Source: Ixodes scapularis (taxonomy: Eukaryota; Arthropoda; Arachnida; Ixodida; Ixodidae). From it: 64,000 nucleotides of DNA. Within the stretch, counting starts at the first letter, position 1, and every line of letters begins with the position of its first letter. The DNA is taken from positions 13,802,716 through 13,866,715 of the forward strand of contig NW_024609857.1 of NCBI RefSeq assembly GCF_016920785.2, read 5' to 3'. Under the pieces are notes generated by a model. The model worked only from the letters and a program-made list of their open reading frames with translations, was not told where the DNA came from and did not search any database. Below, one piece after another: positions 1 through 12,700 of this stretch. Position numbers and translations under genes: made by a program.

Positions 1-11
1 GGCCCACCGTA

Positions 12-428
12 CACTCTCAAGAAAAAAAAAAGGTGTATTGTTACACCCTTTGTCCCATATAATGCTCCCCAAAACTTCATTTCGACGTACTGAGCCCTAT
101 AGTCGAAAAGGCAGCCCCAAAGTTTACGAGGGGCTTGATAATCGTGCGATATAACTTTTTAAATAGGTTAAAGTACGTATCAAAGCCCACATAAAAAAAA
201 ACAACACCGAGTTTTCACACTAAGGCCACGAAAACCTCGATTATTATTTTTTGTAGTCAGTGAAACGTACATTGGCTATTTTATTAAGTTGTACCACACG
301 GCTATCAAGCGCCTCGCAAAATTTCGAGCCGTCTGTTCGACTGTAGGGCACTGTACGTCTAACTGAAGTTTTGGGGTGTATTATGTGGGACAAAGGGTGT
401 AACAATACACCCTTTCTTCTTGAGAGTG
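12..428. mobile_element. TA-flanked foldback MITE, 417 bp
   Basis: The two ends are inverted copies of each other: CACTCTCAAGAA at the left and its complement ending GAGAGTG at the right, with TA directly outside both (10-11 and 429-430). The inverted arms run about 150 bp each and leave a short middle. There is no transposase frame, so this is a non-autonomous element; the TA target suggests a Tc1/mariner-type mobiliser (inference). It lies in the intron upstream of the first hexosaminidase exon in view. Confidence 0.75.
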
Positions 429-529
429 TACAGTATCGGATGGGCAAAAACGGTCCCCTAAAACTCTCTATTAGCCGTAGGGCGTTACCGTCAAACTGCC
501 CAATGATGTCCCTGTTCGTTTTGTTTCAG

Positions 530-722
530 ACATATTATCTCACTGCTATAAAAATGGCAAGCGTGACACACCCGACTATCCGGAACACGCTGCCCGTGAA
601 AATTTAGACCCCACCAACCCCCACACGTACCAAGTCATGACGAATATTTTTAGAGAAATCAGGAACGTCTTCAAAGATGAGTATATCCACCTTGGAATGG
701 ACGAGGTCTACTACGCTTGCTG
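530..722 (+). CDS. Hexosaminidase exon with catalytic Asp-Glu
   Basis: The exon follows the acceptor TTTGTTTCAG and stops before the donor GTACGA. It starts with two bases of a split codon and ends with TG of the Trp codon in ACW. It encodes ILSHCYKNGK, then the helix before the active site, then YIHLGMDEVYYACW. DE is the nucleophile-polarising Asp plus acid/base Glu of GH20. Human subunits have GGDE here; this copy has Met for the second Gly. Confidence 0.92.
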
Positions 723-3700
723 GTACGATTCACGAATTCGTTTAATATAACCTTATGAGCACCAGATCGCAGTACTTCTCCAGTAGAAATCCTTCGTTTT
801 GATACAGTAACGAGAAAACAGACAGAAATGAATAGCAAAACCTGTCAACTAAAGCGAACTTTTTTTCTGTCTTTTTACTGGACTCATTTGGATATGTGGA
901 TTTTAATATAGTAGTAACTGATAAAGAGAACAAGAAATTTTAAGAGCCTTCGAAAGCGCTCTGTCTGTTTTGGTATTCTTCTATGTTATATTTTAGAGCG
1001 CAGGTCTTAGGCGCCCGCTTCCGTGTTGAGCGGCGTCGGCGTCGGCGTAACCGCGCACGTTGCATTATGGGACATCACAGTTTTCTCGCTAAATTTAGTG
1101 GAGAAACTGATTTAGTTTTGAGGTCACGTGACGGCAATTTCCCCGCTAAATTTAGCGAGGAAATTTTCACTAAATCTCCTGCTAAATTTAGTGGGAAATT
1201 TCGCTAAATTTCCATGCTAAATTTAGCGGGAATAATAGTGAGTTGTACTAGATCATTACGGAGTTTTCGTAGACCGCGCTTCACCCTCCGCTAAGCCCTC
1301 CGCAACGAAGAAGCCGCTACTGCGCCTGCGCGCCTATGGCCTTGTCTGTAGAGTCACGGGTATCGTAGCGGGTTGCGGGAAGCGTTGCGGGACTGCCAAA
1401 ACGATCTACGAAAACTCTCTATTTTTTCTCCTCCGCTACGGTATCCGTAAAGAAAACAACACAGCTGCGCATGCGCGCCGCCAGCCTTGTGTGCATAGTT
1501 CAAGGTCTTGTGGCGAATTACGGGGCGCTATCCGGGTGCTTAAGGCCCTGTCACACTGAGGCAACACGACGGCAACAGCAACACAACACGTTGTCCAACA
1601 GTCGGGCAACTTGTTGCTCGCTCCCCGCGTTGTCCGACAAAGCTGTCACACCGCGGCAACTGCACGACAACATGGACGACAACCAAAAATGTTGCCTCGG
1701 TATGACAGCTTTCGGCAACAAAAACAGCAGCAACTTGTGTTGGACAACGGGTGTTGCCCTGATCGCTGGCTGAGCGAATTTCGGGCCGGCAACACGACAA
1801 CATAGATACTTCGATGGCAGAGTTAGTCCCCTATCAATAAAGTCTTACTCAAACAAAGGCTTGGAAAACGTTATTTAACAATAATTAGGGCTGGCGTGCA
1901 GCTAAAATATTTTCGATTAATGTTTTTGCTGCGTAGTTACGGAAAGCGATTTTCGAAATGGTCACAGCTACGGTCGTGAACGTTCAGACTGGTTTTGAAA
2001 TTAGAACTCCCGAGAGACCAGCGCACATTACGGAAAGTGAAATAAAATGGCATGCCTACTTACCCACTAATAGAGTATAATAAAAATAATTCAGAAAACC
2101 TAAGATTAAAAAATCGAAGCATAAAACGACCACTCTGATCATGATTGTTGATGCTTGGAACTTGGGAACAGCCGCTACCAGACACCTGATTTGTTTTAAG
2201 AATACCCAGGACGTTTTGTGGGAATGAAGCGATCACATAGCAGCGGTAGGCCTGTAGACAGCGTTGAAAAATATTTATTTCACCGATTGTTATGAAGGCC
2301 GATGGTGTCGGTGTCGCAGTTTTGAAGCACTGTCAGTTCAGCTCAACACCACGTTACAAAAGACGCTTTGGGGTACTGCCGGTGCTAACGCAATTTTACA
2401 GTAGAAATAGGAATTGCATGAAAGAACCGGACAGAATCACTTCATACGGTGGCGTAAATCCCGAACATACCTCAGCGATGTCACTTTCCTCGGTTAGGGC
2501 TATCTGCTTTGTCAGCGAATGTAGAACACTTCGATAAAATAAAGAGCGAAAAATACTCCCCGTGTCAAGTTTTCAAATCACAGTCACTGGTTGATGTCGT
2601 ACCGTGGTAATTCCCGGCCCTTCGAACGCACTAGCACTTTGTAGAGTCACATTTCCAGCGATTCCGCGCCGCACACGACCGAAGGTAAACAATCAAGATG
2701 GCGGAGTATTCCCCGTGTTGTCCTCGCCGTCAGCGCGGTGTGACAGGGTTGTCGGACAACAAATCGGGCAACACGGTTGCCGGGCGGCAGCAACATGTTG
2801 CCCGACTGTTGTTGTTTCCTTGATGTGACAGGGTCGCCGGCAACACGACTTCCCCGTGTTGCCGGATAGAGTTGTCCAACTGTTGCCTCAGTGTGACAGG
2901 GCCTTTAGGACCGCTTCAGACGGGGCAACTTTTCCAGCAATTTTGAGGTTGCTGGCGGGTTGTTCCCTAGTTTTCCTTAGATAGACACGAATTGCTGAGA
3001 TCGGATCCGGCTCGAAACGGACGAGCAACTCGAACAACTCGGAGACGTTTGAAGCGGCAGCAGCCAACCAGAGACGCGATAATTTCACGTGCCACCCCTG
3101 TGGTGGTGATGATGACAGCTAAAGACTTGCTTCTGGTTTGAAATAGATCGATTTTGGAAATAAACCTTTTCAGAAAGATGAGTTAGTGTTCTCCAACACC
3201 ATTCAAAGATATAAAAAAACACGTTTTTAGTGCATAGCTGTGCGTCTAAACAGAGCACGAAAAATCAAGTTTCATGATGATGATGGCAAGTCAAAGCGAT
3301 TCGGTTGCTGCGTGCGAACGCGGGTTGCGTGCGAACGCCCGTGTTGCTCGAGTTGCGACGTCAAGTTGCTGGGCGAAATTGCACTGTCTGAAGTGGGCCT
3401 TAGCGGGCTGCGGAAACGGTCTACTATAACTTTCCATTTTCGCTAAATTAGCGGGGACATTTCCCCGCTAAATGCAGCGGTGAAATTTTCGCTAAATTCC
3501 CCTAAATGGGAGGAGAGGGGGAGGGGAAGAGGGGCATACCCTCCCCTCCGTACCCTCCCTTCCTCTTCCTCAAAAGCTGCGCTCTAATTTCGCATTACAG
3601 AGAATTGTAAACGTTTTTCATTTTGTACAACTTGCGCTATGTAATGATAATTATGTTTATTTGAGCTTACGAGGACGCTATTTCTTTTATACGGCCTGTG

Positions 3701-6700
3701 TTTTTTGTTTTTCCTAGAGTTCCTGTATATTAGGCTCCCTACGGGAGTCAGAGCAACTCTGGCTCCCGTAAGGAGCCTATACAGGAACTCTAGTTTTCCC
3801 CTACACACAAGTTGACACAAAAGCTCGAAGATATAACATCTGTATACGCGGTAAGATCGACATTTTAAACTCAGCATATCTGGCTTGTTCTAGGAAATCC
3901 AGCCCCGAAATACGGAGATTCATGGAGGCCCACAATTTCACGTCCATAAGTCAGGTGGAAGAATTCTACGTCACGAGAACTCTCAGCAACGTGAAGAGGT
4001 TGGGAAGTAAATACATCATTTGGCAAGATCCCATCGAAAACTACGTTCAGGTACTCCCTTTCTTAACTTTCACGCGAGCGCCGCCATTTTGATGCTTAGC
4101 GCAGAGCACGGTGTAAGATAGATACAGGTGAGGACACAGCACGGCGAAAGCATGCAACGCGATCGACCATGATAAAGTCCTATTGGCGCACGCTCGAGTA
4201 GCATCTGCCGAAAGCGTCACCGCCGTCGAGGCGGCACAACTGAGAAAAAAGAAAACTAAGGAAATTGTTTTGTTACCATGGCACCCGGGCACGCGCTCTT
4301 TTCGCTCGGAGCGTCTGCACTGACCTTGTCGGACGGTGGCTTGCACAGTACGCCGGAGACCTCTCCGCTTCAACACGTTCATATAGCTCTTACTACCGCC
4401 GTTGAGGCACGAAACATGGTGTTATTGACGAACCAGTGACTAGGAAACACGCATAGCGCAAGTGCAAAATAGTCTCCACTGTACTCTGTTTCACCTTATG
4501 ATGTACCGCAAGAAAGGCTACAAGCGCGAGCTCCTTGCTCTAGGGCACATCTCGGCGGCACAAGCTCTTGTGCGTTAAGAGCAGCTCCCAACGCTATGAA
4601 CTCGCGCTTCCAGCCTTCTCTGCGGTACAACATAATATGAAACGGTGTATAGACGTGGCGCACCTATGCGGGGCGCAAGTCGTCTGCTTCTTGAGCAGGG
4701 GTTACGGTGACGTCAGAACAACGCCGAGCTCTCATTGGCTTCGACTGGAAGAATAGCGGGTAGACCTCAGTGCTAGATGCTTTGCGTCCTACCCCCTATA
4801 TATCTTATTTTTTTTTCTTAAATCAGCCAATAAGAGCTCGACATTCTGACATCATCCCAACACCTGTGCAAGAAGCAGACGAACTTGCGATCCGGGTAGA
4901 AAATGACTTTAAAAACAAGTGCGTCTCCCATAAAGGAGCACGGGGAACCGGGCCCGCGACAGGCTAACCGCATATCCAAGTCTTATGGTGGCGCCACTAT
5001 ACAATCAAGGCGAGGGGAGGACTTTTTGTGTGGCAGCTGCGACTTACACTGTGGTACAAAGCGAGTGGAACTGTCGATGGTTACGATTCGAAAACGAGAC
5101 TTTCTAGCTTTTAAATACGGTTTCAGGAACATTGCGGCGTTCTCGTTTGGCCCTGTCGCAGACTGTTTTAAAAATTCTCTAGGACGGAAAAACGTGTTTT
5201 TTTCCTTGGAATTTCAAACAAGGTTCACATAATTGGCAACAATGATGTTAAGATCCAAGATAGCCGAACTGTCGTTACTCTAAGATAACCTACAAATCAG
5301 AATAAAAAGAAATATGATAATATTCCTATGTATACATGAAAGCGTGCAGTGATTTATCTCGATATCAGGCATCCTGGTGCCGAGCGTTGTGTGTTCTGGA
5401 GTGTGTTATGTTTTCTTCACACGTTTATTACCAGCAAAGTCACGAGAGCGCCGTTGTACACTTTGATACTTCAGGCATGTTAAAGTCTTACTAACGAAGT
5501 TTCAAAGTCCACCATTTCAAGACTCTAAATCGGCCTATATATGTACTAAATAAAACAAAAAAAGCATACATGCTTGTGGGCCACCGCGCCGTCCATGTGG
5601 AACCAAAAAAGCGTCCCTTTTCCGCACTTTTTGAAAACACTGTAGCACTTATAGACACGGACAAAAAGGAAAAAGGGGGAGGGGGGGGGGGGGGCGAGAC
5701 AACCGAATGCGCCATGTTTTCCGCCTCTTGTGCGTGTCTATGAGAGCGACCATGTCTTCAAAGATTCCGCGCCAACTCGCCCAACAGTCAAGCCGGGAAC
5801 ACATTTGCGTAAAAAAGCCGAATTTTGTGCGAAAACCGCACACGAAAATCGCACGGCAGCTAGGCTCCGCCCTTGCTCCTCCCCTTTTCCGAAAATCGGG
5901 AGCGGTTCGAAAGATCTGCAGCGCCAGATATTTTCGCACGGCGCCTCACTGAATTCGGGGCGGTGGTGCTCGGTGAGCGAAAGCCCGGAACAGGACGGAA
6001 CGAAAATATACGATCGGCTCGCAACATGGCGGCTCACGCAGCTTCGGAAGTAGCGCAGGCAACATCGTATGCCATCCCTGCGTTCTCATCTCAACCTTCG
6101 ACCTTCGTAGAAAACCCCTTCTGTCTCTATCGAAGGTTGGTGATACAAAGGCTCGCGTGGCATTCAACGAGGTTTTAATGGCTGAAGTTTTTAAGAGGCG
6201 CAAAATATGGGACGCCAGTTCGCCAGACTACCGAGCAGCCTCCTGAAGTCGGAGCACGAAAACCGCAGTGCATTGCGATTTCCGCGCCGCGCATTCCACC
6301 TCTAGTGGCTCGTCTTCCGAAAATCGCAAGCTACGATTTTCGCAGCCTCCGATTTCTCTCCGATTTTCGGTTCGTTTTTTCGCAAATCTGTTCCCGGCTT
6401 CAGCATTGATCAATTGTATTTCCCGCAATATCGTGTCAAAGGCACGCATAATGTATCATGTGTTTCTTCGCGATGATGTTGGACAGATAAACTTGGTACG
6501 CATTTTATACCTCGACGGTGCAAACATCGTCGTGCGTAACGTCCCTAAAAAAAGAAAAAAAAAAAAAAGGATGCAAAAAATAACACGTTTTAGTTGGAAC
6601 GCGAAGTTCGCGTCTCTCGCTGTCGCGCACCTCAGGTCTGGCCCCGCTATTTCGCGTTTCCCCACTTCCTCCGAAGCAGGCGCTTGTTCACATTCCCCTC

Positions 6701-9700
6701 GTTTCCCTCACACACTCGCCACCATATGCGCGAGAGCGCTCGGTCAAGCTCGGTCAACATACTCGTATTCACCTTAATATCCGCAGTATAAAAAAAGTCC
6801 GCCTTCTCGCGGAACGTTACAAATTTCCCTTTATGTGCGTCGAATTGGGAAAAATGCGGGTGCACTTTGGATCAGCTTTCCGTTATTTTATCAAGACGTA
6901 CACGTTTCAAACGCTAAAAGCATCGTTCCTTCCTTCAATAACCAAACTTTGCGAGAGCTACTTTGCGCAGCGCTTAAATCTGACAACGAGTACAGGAAAC
7001 AAAGCTTTTCTTTTTTTTTTCTTTTTGATCTGACAACGAGTACAGGAAACAAAGCTGTAGTGCTGGATCTTCTAGGTGAGTTACCGGAGGCTCGCACGGG
7101 GCGGAGATTGCACAAAGATACTGCAAAGTTGCCTACATTCCCTATGTTTTTTCCGTGTTACTAGTGTCTACTTTGCAGTAACTACTAACCCTACTTAAGC
7201 GTACCTGCCGGTTACGATGCCCATTGGGCGCCCTTAACCGCAACTAAAGGAGCGGTGCAACGATTTTAACGTTGAAAGGATTTGCGCCTTCTACTTCATT
7301 GTTTTATCTTGTCACAAAGGACAGAAAGCACATCTCCTTCCTTCGAAATGTTGCGATTCCGCCGCATAATCGCGAGGCAAAAATTGGAATATTTCCCGAC
7401 CTGCAGCCGCGAGCGGCGGCTATGAGAACCACGCGGCATGACGTCAATGGGGGTCTTGTAGAAAGATAGCAAGTTGTGCAAATACCTGCTCGATAAAACG
7501 TAATTTCGCTATACATCTTGTAGTTCCAACATAAATATAAATGCGCCAAAAACCGGGTATCATCGACAAAATGTTTATCATACGAAGTTTTAGTGGCGCC
7601 ATCTATCCGAGGGCAACAAAACCGTCAGTCTAATCTGCTGCTGCGGACAGCCGCCAGAAGCCGGAGTGGGACGGGGTGCGGAGCCGAGCGGGGATGGCCG
7701 GACCTGGACGAGCACGTCGGCACTTTCCTCCTTCGCCATATTGATCGCGCTGCGCAAGCATGTGGTCACGTGGTCGCGAGCGGGTGAGTTCTCGCTGTTC
7801 ACTGATGGCTCTGGAGAGAGAGAGAGCTTCACAGGAACCCCGCGCGACCCCCATTGACGTCACAGCGTACGTAACTCGGAAGATGGTGAAGGAGCTGGGA
7901 GGTGCCGAAAACCTCAATCTTTGTCAATTTTTAAAATAAAAACTAGCACATGCAGGCAAAAGCGGTCTTTTTGTTCTTTACTTCAGAACGGTCGAGACAC
8001 CAACTCCCAAATTATTTAAGCAAAGCACTGAAATTGTTGCACAGCTCCTTTAAAGGCAGAACTTAAGAATCGTCTTCCGCCGGGCAGAAAACCAGTTCCC
8101 AGTTTCCTCCTCTCCATCCCCTCTCGCGCTCTCCTCACCTCCTTTCCCAACAGTAGCGGGACTCTGAGCAACTCCCCACAGAAAGGTGGAGAGTTGCTTC
8201 TATCGAATGAAAAGGAGGAATTGAGGGAGAACTCCCTCCTTTCTGGCTCATCGTCGGCCTTTAAGTCTGGCCTCAATCCCACTTAATTTCGGGTAAAGAG
8301 ATACTCCGGCAATTATTTTAGCTACCCTAACTACATTTTCGTAATCACCCATACTACATAGCACTCCTTTCCGTTGTGCTATGTAGTATGGCGAAATTCA
8401 AGTTAGTTGTTGAGAAATCGGCAATTAAAAATGATGCCAAAACCAACATTCAAACATGCTCGCGGTTTTTAGTGTTGTGACATCAGGGGAAGGCAGGCGT
8501 GCAGGTCGAGCGGGCAACTGAAAATGGAACTATGTCGAGCATTTGTTTCGTGCCAAGGGATGCCGCCCTCGTACCACGTGATGGTCGTGTTTTTGGCGGC
8601 CCGAGGCCAATGTTGCCAGACTGAGCCGAACTTTCGGTTTCGATTTCTGCTCATGTTGAAAGTACGATTTAACAATATATATCCAATTTTTCGCGAAGCA
8701 AATTACGTAGTGTCTTTTATTTGTGCTTTCTAATGTGAAATCACTCATTATCCCGAAATTTTCGGAACTGAGCGGAATTACCTTTAAGGATGCCCGCGTA
8801 ACTATATAGGTATTCGAAAAGCAGGGAGTAGCCTACTCTGTTCGAACTTCGTGATTCGCTGTTCGGCGTTCAAATCAGCCAACGGCGCAATCTCATTGGC
8901 TGCCGGTCGATAATGAGATGCACGCGGGACTCGGCACGCCCTGTTTTTCTTTCTTTTTTTTAGGCTGGGTGATTATGGCAACTCAGTACGTCCCAACTCT
9001 TGCAGGTGGACCGAGACACGCTGGTGCAATTGTGGAAGGGCGACTGGAAACAGATCGCCAGACGCCTCGCCCGGAAAGGCCACAAGATGGTGGTGTCGAC
9101 CTTCTGGTACCTCGACTACATCAGCTACGCCGCCGACTGGAAGAAGTACTACACAGCCGACCCCCGGAACTTTAGCGGTACACGCGACATTCTATTCGAC
9201 TAAATATTTAGAAAAACCCGTCTCCGTTGCAAACGAACGAAGTGAAAACATCGCGGTTTGGCATCAGCGTACAGTGAAAGCGCCAATCTAAATTTGTTTG
9301 ACCTCCTTTCACACGCGAGTTGGAGTCGCTGACGTGCAAATCTCTACACATCCGAGTGCTGCCGAACTCAGTGTTTTTGTGTTCTGCCGTTGCTATGGGA
9401 ACGCTTTTTGCTTAAAGAGAAGCTGAAGCTGTTCTGTATTTGAGTAAAGACACTTAAATCGTCTTCATTTGGCCCAAATCCCGACTATCGAGATTATTTT
9501 TGAATTTGGTACACGGAGGCCGTGGAAAATAATTTTCATAGTACCACTGAAGCCCCTCCTCCCCAGAGCGTTACGCCATAAAATTAGCTTTAGGAAACTT
9601 CGCTGTCGCGCACCTTCAGCGCACTCTCACTATTTTCAAAAAGGTCAGAAAAAGACGTCACGACTAATGTCAGTGTGGGGAAATATACCTGACAAGCTTG

Positions 9701-12700
9701 CACTAGCACGCACTGCCCACAGAAGCGACACGTGCTTGGCGTCCGAATGACCCTTTAATGACGTAACGCCTGGTCGGAGGTTTTTCGCGTTTTCTCGCGT
9801 CTATAGTTACATCTTCGAAGAAAACGAACGTGATATTCAGATTCACGGGATCAAATTAGTCTAAAATTCACCTCTAACTCGTTTTTTTTTTAAAACCCTT
9901 TTTTAGCTTTTCTTCAAACCGCGGGGAGTTAACTAGTCAGCCTCCAATGGGCGTCTATAGCGTCTTCTCTGTAGAAGAAAAGTTCGGAGAGTACAGCAGC
10001 GCTGCTAGCCTGGAGTATTTAACGTACACCACACCGTTGCGATACACAACCGCACGACCGGTAGAATTCTCGTCCAGATAGAAACGGGAAGTGGTGGGGA
10101 TTGAACCTAGGACCCCCATGGGTTCCGCTGAGCGAGCTTTCGCTCGACGTGCTCCGAGCTGCTGTGCGCTAACGCACTCGGAGACCGATTCTTTGTTTAT
10201 TGCATGGTACCAAAGACGAGCACGGACAACATCACACACTAATCGAGTATCGCTTCATCCGATGGTATACGATTCCTGCAGGGACGGAGAGTGAAAAGCA
10301 ACTGGTGGTGGGCGGAGAAGCCTGCCTGTGGAGCGAGTATGTGGACGCGACCAACCTGATCGCTCGACTCTGGTGAGTTTTACGCGCAGTGACACCCGTC
10401 ACCCAACTTCTGAGGGTGAACGAAGTCGAAACTTGATGGCTAGCATCGAGCTACCATAAACCGTGAGCGCGGGCTTGGACGACCATGCATCCTATCATTT
10501 TCCTTTCAGCCTCTCCAAGAAGGCTTCCCTGTGCTGGGCAATGAATATTTGTAGAGAATTTTACATGCAAGCTGGACACATATCCGGACAATTCAGAAAT
10601 GCTCAGCACGCGTAAAACACACGTTTGAAGTTAGCCCTTAGAGGGCAACGATGTCCCTGTCAAGTGCATGCCTCGATATATAGTCCTGGAGGCCATATAT
10701 TGCTGCGTGCGTGGCGAAGTCGACAACGCACGCGGTTGCCAGACGGGGGGACGAAGTTGGAACCACGCTCGGCCCGGTTCCTTATTAATGCGTCAGCATT
10801 AGTACCCCCAAGACAGAGAAAGGCTGACGATGTCGTCAGCCTTTCTTCGTCGTGTTTCTCTGGGGACAAAACAGTGAAAGGGAAAGCACGCCGCGTAGAG
10901 AGTAGTGAAGGACAAAGGCGAGAGGGAGGCCACATCACGAGGCGGAAGCCAATGCGCGTGCGGGTGCTGGAGCGAGTGTGAACTCGCACGTGTGCGGAGC
11001 GGGTATGGCTTGGTTTGTGCTACAAAATGAAGTGTGAACCAAGTACTATAGGGGGTATTCACTGGAGTCCATATTTGAGGGCGATGTTTAGAGCGCATGC
11101 TCAGAACGATCTCACATTAATAGCCTGCTAGGACCGGCAACCTTGATGGTGCGGAATGCACGTTGCAAAAGAACTGCGGAAGCTTGCCGTCAGCACGCGC
11201 TCAGCAGCCGCGCACACAGCTATGGCCGCCAGTGAATACTCCGTTCACCCCTACTACAGTGTTCTAGAGGGGGTTGTAGTGGCAAGAGCGGCGGCCGCTT
11301 TGTGAAGATTCTGCGCGTAGACGACACCATGGCGCTGCTGTTCTGTGCCCTAGGAGCGCGCCCCCGTCAGCCCCATCACCAGCGCTGTTCGGCGCTTACT
11401 ACTGTGGTTTGACTGGAGCTTTTCGCGGTGCGAAACAACTGTTAATGGTGTTCTGCATACTTTGTTTCACCTTATGTTGTACCGCAGGAAAAGCTACAAG
11501 TGCGAGCTCCTTGCTCTGGGGCACATCTCGGCGGAACAAGCTCTCGTGCACCAAGGGCAGCTGCCAACGCTATGAGCTCGCGCTTCTAGCCTTCGCTGCG
11601 GTGCAACACAAGGTGAAACGAAGTATAGTAAATTGTAGTTCTGCCTTTGGACTAATGCCTCTAGAGTGTGTGCTATCCTCTACTTGAAATGTTCCCGTGT
11701 TTTGAGGGAGATTATTTAATTAATATCGATTCCCCCCACAGTACTGACACATCGTTCAGCAACGCTATCTTTTGGGCTGCAGGCTTAATAGCTGCGAAAG
11801 AAGTTCTACGGTGCTACATTTCGGAGAAGCGTACCGCGTCACCCTCGTCGTCTTCTTCGTTCATCGCACACGTGCCATTAATTCTCCTAAGGCACAAAAC
11901 TCCAGCGCCACTCGCGGTATCTACATCGACCGTCTTCACGCGCTTCATTGTAAGCGGGCGCCGCTCTTGCCACTACACCCTCTAGAACACTGTACCCCTA
12001 CGATGTAAAGCTCCTCTATCGTGGGAAAAGTGGCGCCATTCATTGTTGTGGAAATGCTCGAGACGCGTGCCGCGCGCCACTTCTGGGAAGAACATGGCGT
12101 CTGAGTTCTAGCTCAGTGCTACTACAGTGTACTAGAACGCTTGGGTAGTGTTGGGACCGGAGCGGCTCGGCAACGGGAGCTCGTGAGGACGCGTGTATTG
12201 ACAGTTCGTGGCGGCGCTGTAGTCGAGTTATCCGGCTCGCGCAGCCCGCGTTTTTTTTTTTTTTTTTTCTTTTTTTCTTTTTTTTTCTTTGAGCGGTGCA
12301 TGTAGTTAAAGGGGCGGTGCAACGATATTCAATTGGAATGTTTTTAACTTTACACGAGCTTACTGGCACTAATGGGACTCAAGGATACTCGCACGCAACG
12401 CCACAGACCAAGAAACTCCTTTGTTGCGCTGTAATTTCGAGGACAAAACCGACTGTTTTCATTCAATCTCTCCTTCGCAAAACCTGATGACGTAACTGGG
12501 CGGTAGCAGTACCGCCCAGTGACGATGTTTGAATGCTGTTCATAGATTGGACCCGAGCATGGCGTGGACACTCGATTTGGGCTCGTGATAATTACTAGCT
12601 CGAGAAGCATTCGGGTGGTGTCCTGTGTCCAATCGCTGCAATGACGACAACAGCCGAACCATAACAATATGTCTGGAACTCAGCGCGTGTCCTGTGCTTT

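Larger units (their letters stand above)
996..3584. mobile_element. TIR element of the GAGCGCAG family, copy 1, 2.6 kb
   Basis: The ends are GAGCGCAGGTCTTAGG at 996 and the complement of GAGCGCAGCTTTTGAGG at 3584, with TA outside both. The left end continues into a GC-rich block (GAGCGGCGTCGGCGT) and the right end into a GA-rich block. The same two distinct ends recur, in opposite orientation, in the element at 27640-28580, which confirms the borders. The interior carries a GCTAAATTTAGC palindrome array near both ends and a nested Harbinger-like MITE. No transposase frame was seen. It lies within the first visible hexosaminidase intron. Confidence 0.7.
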
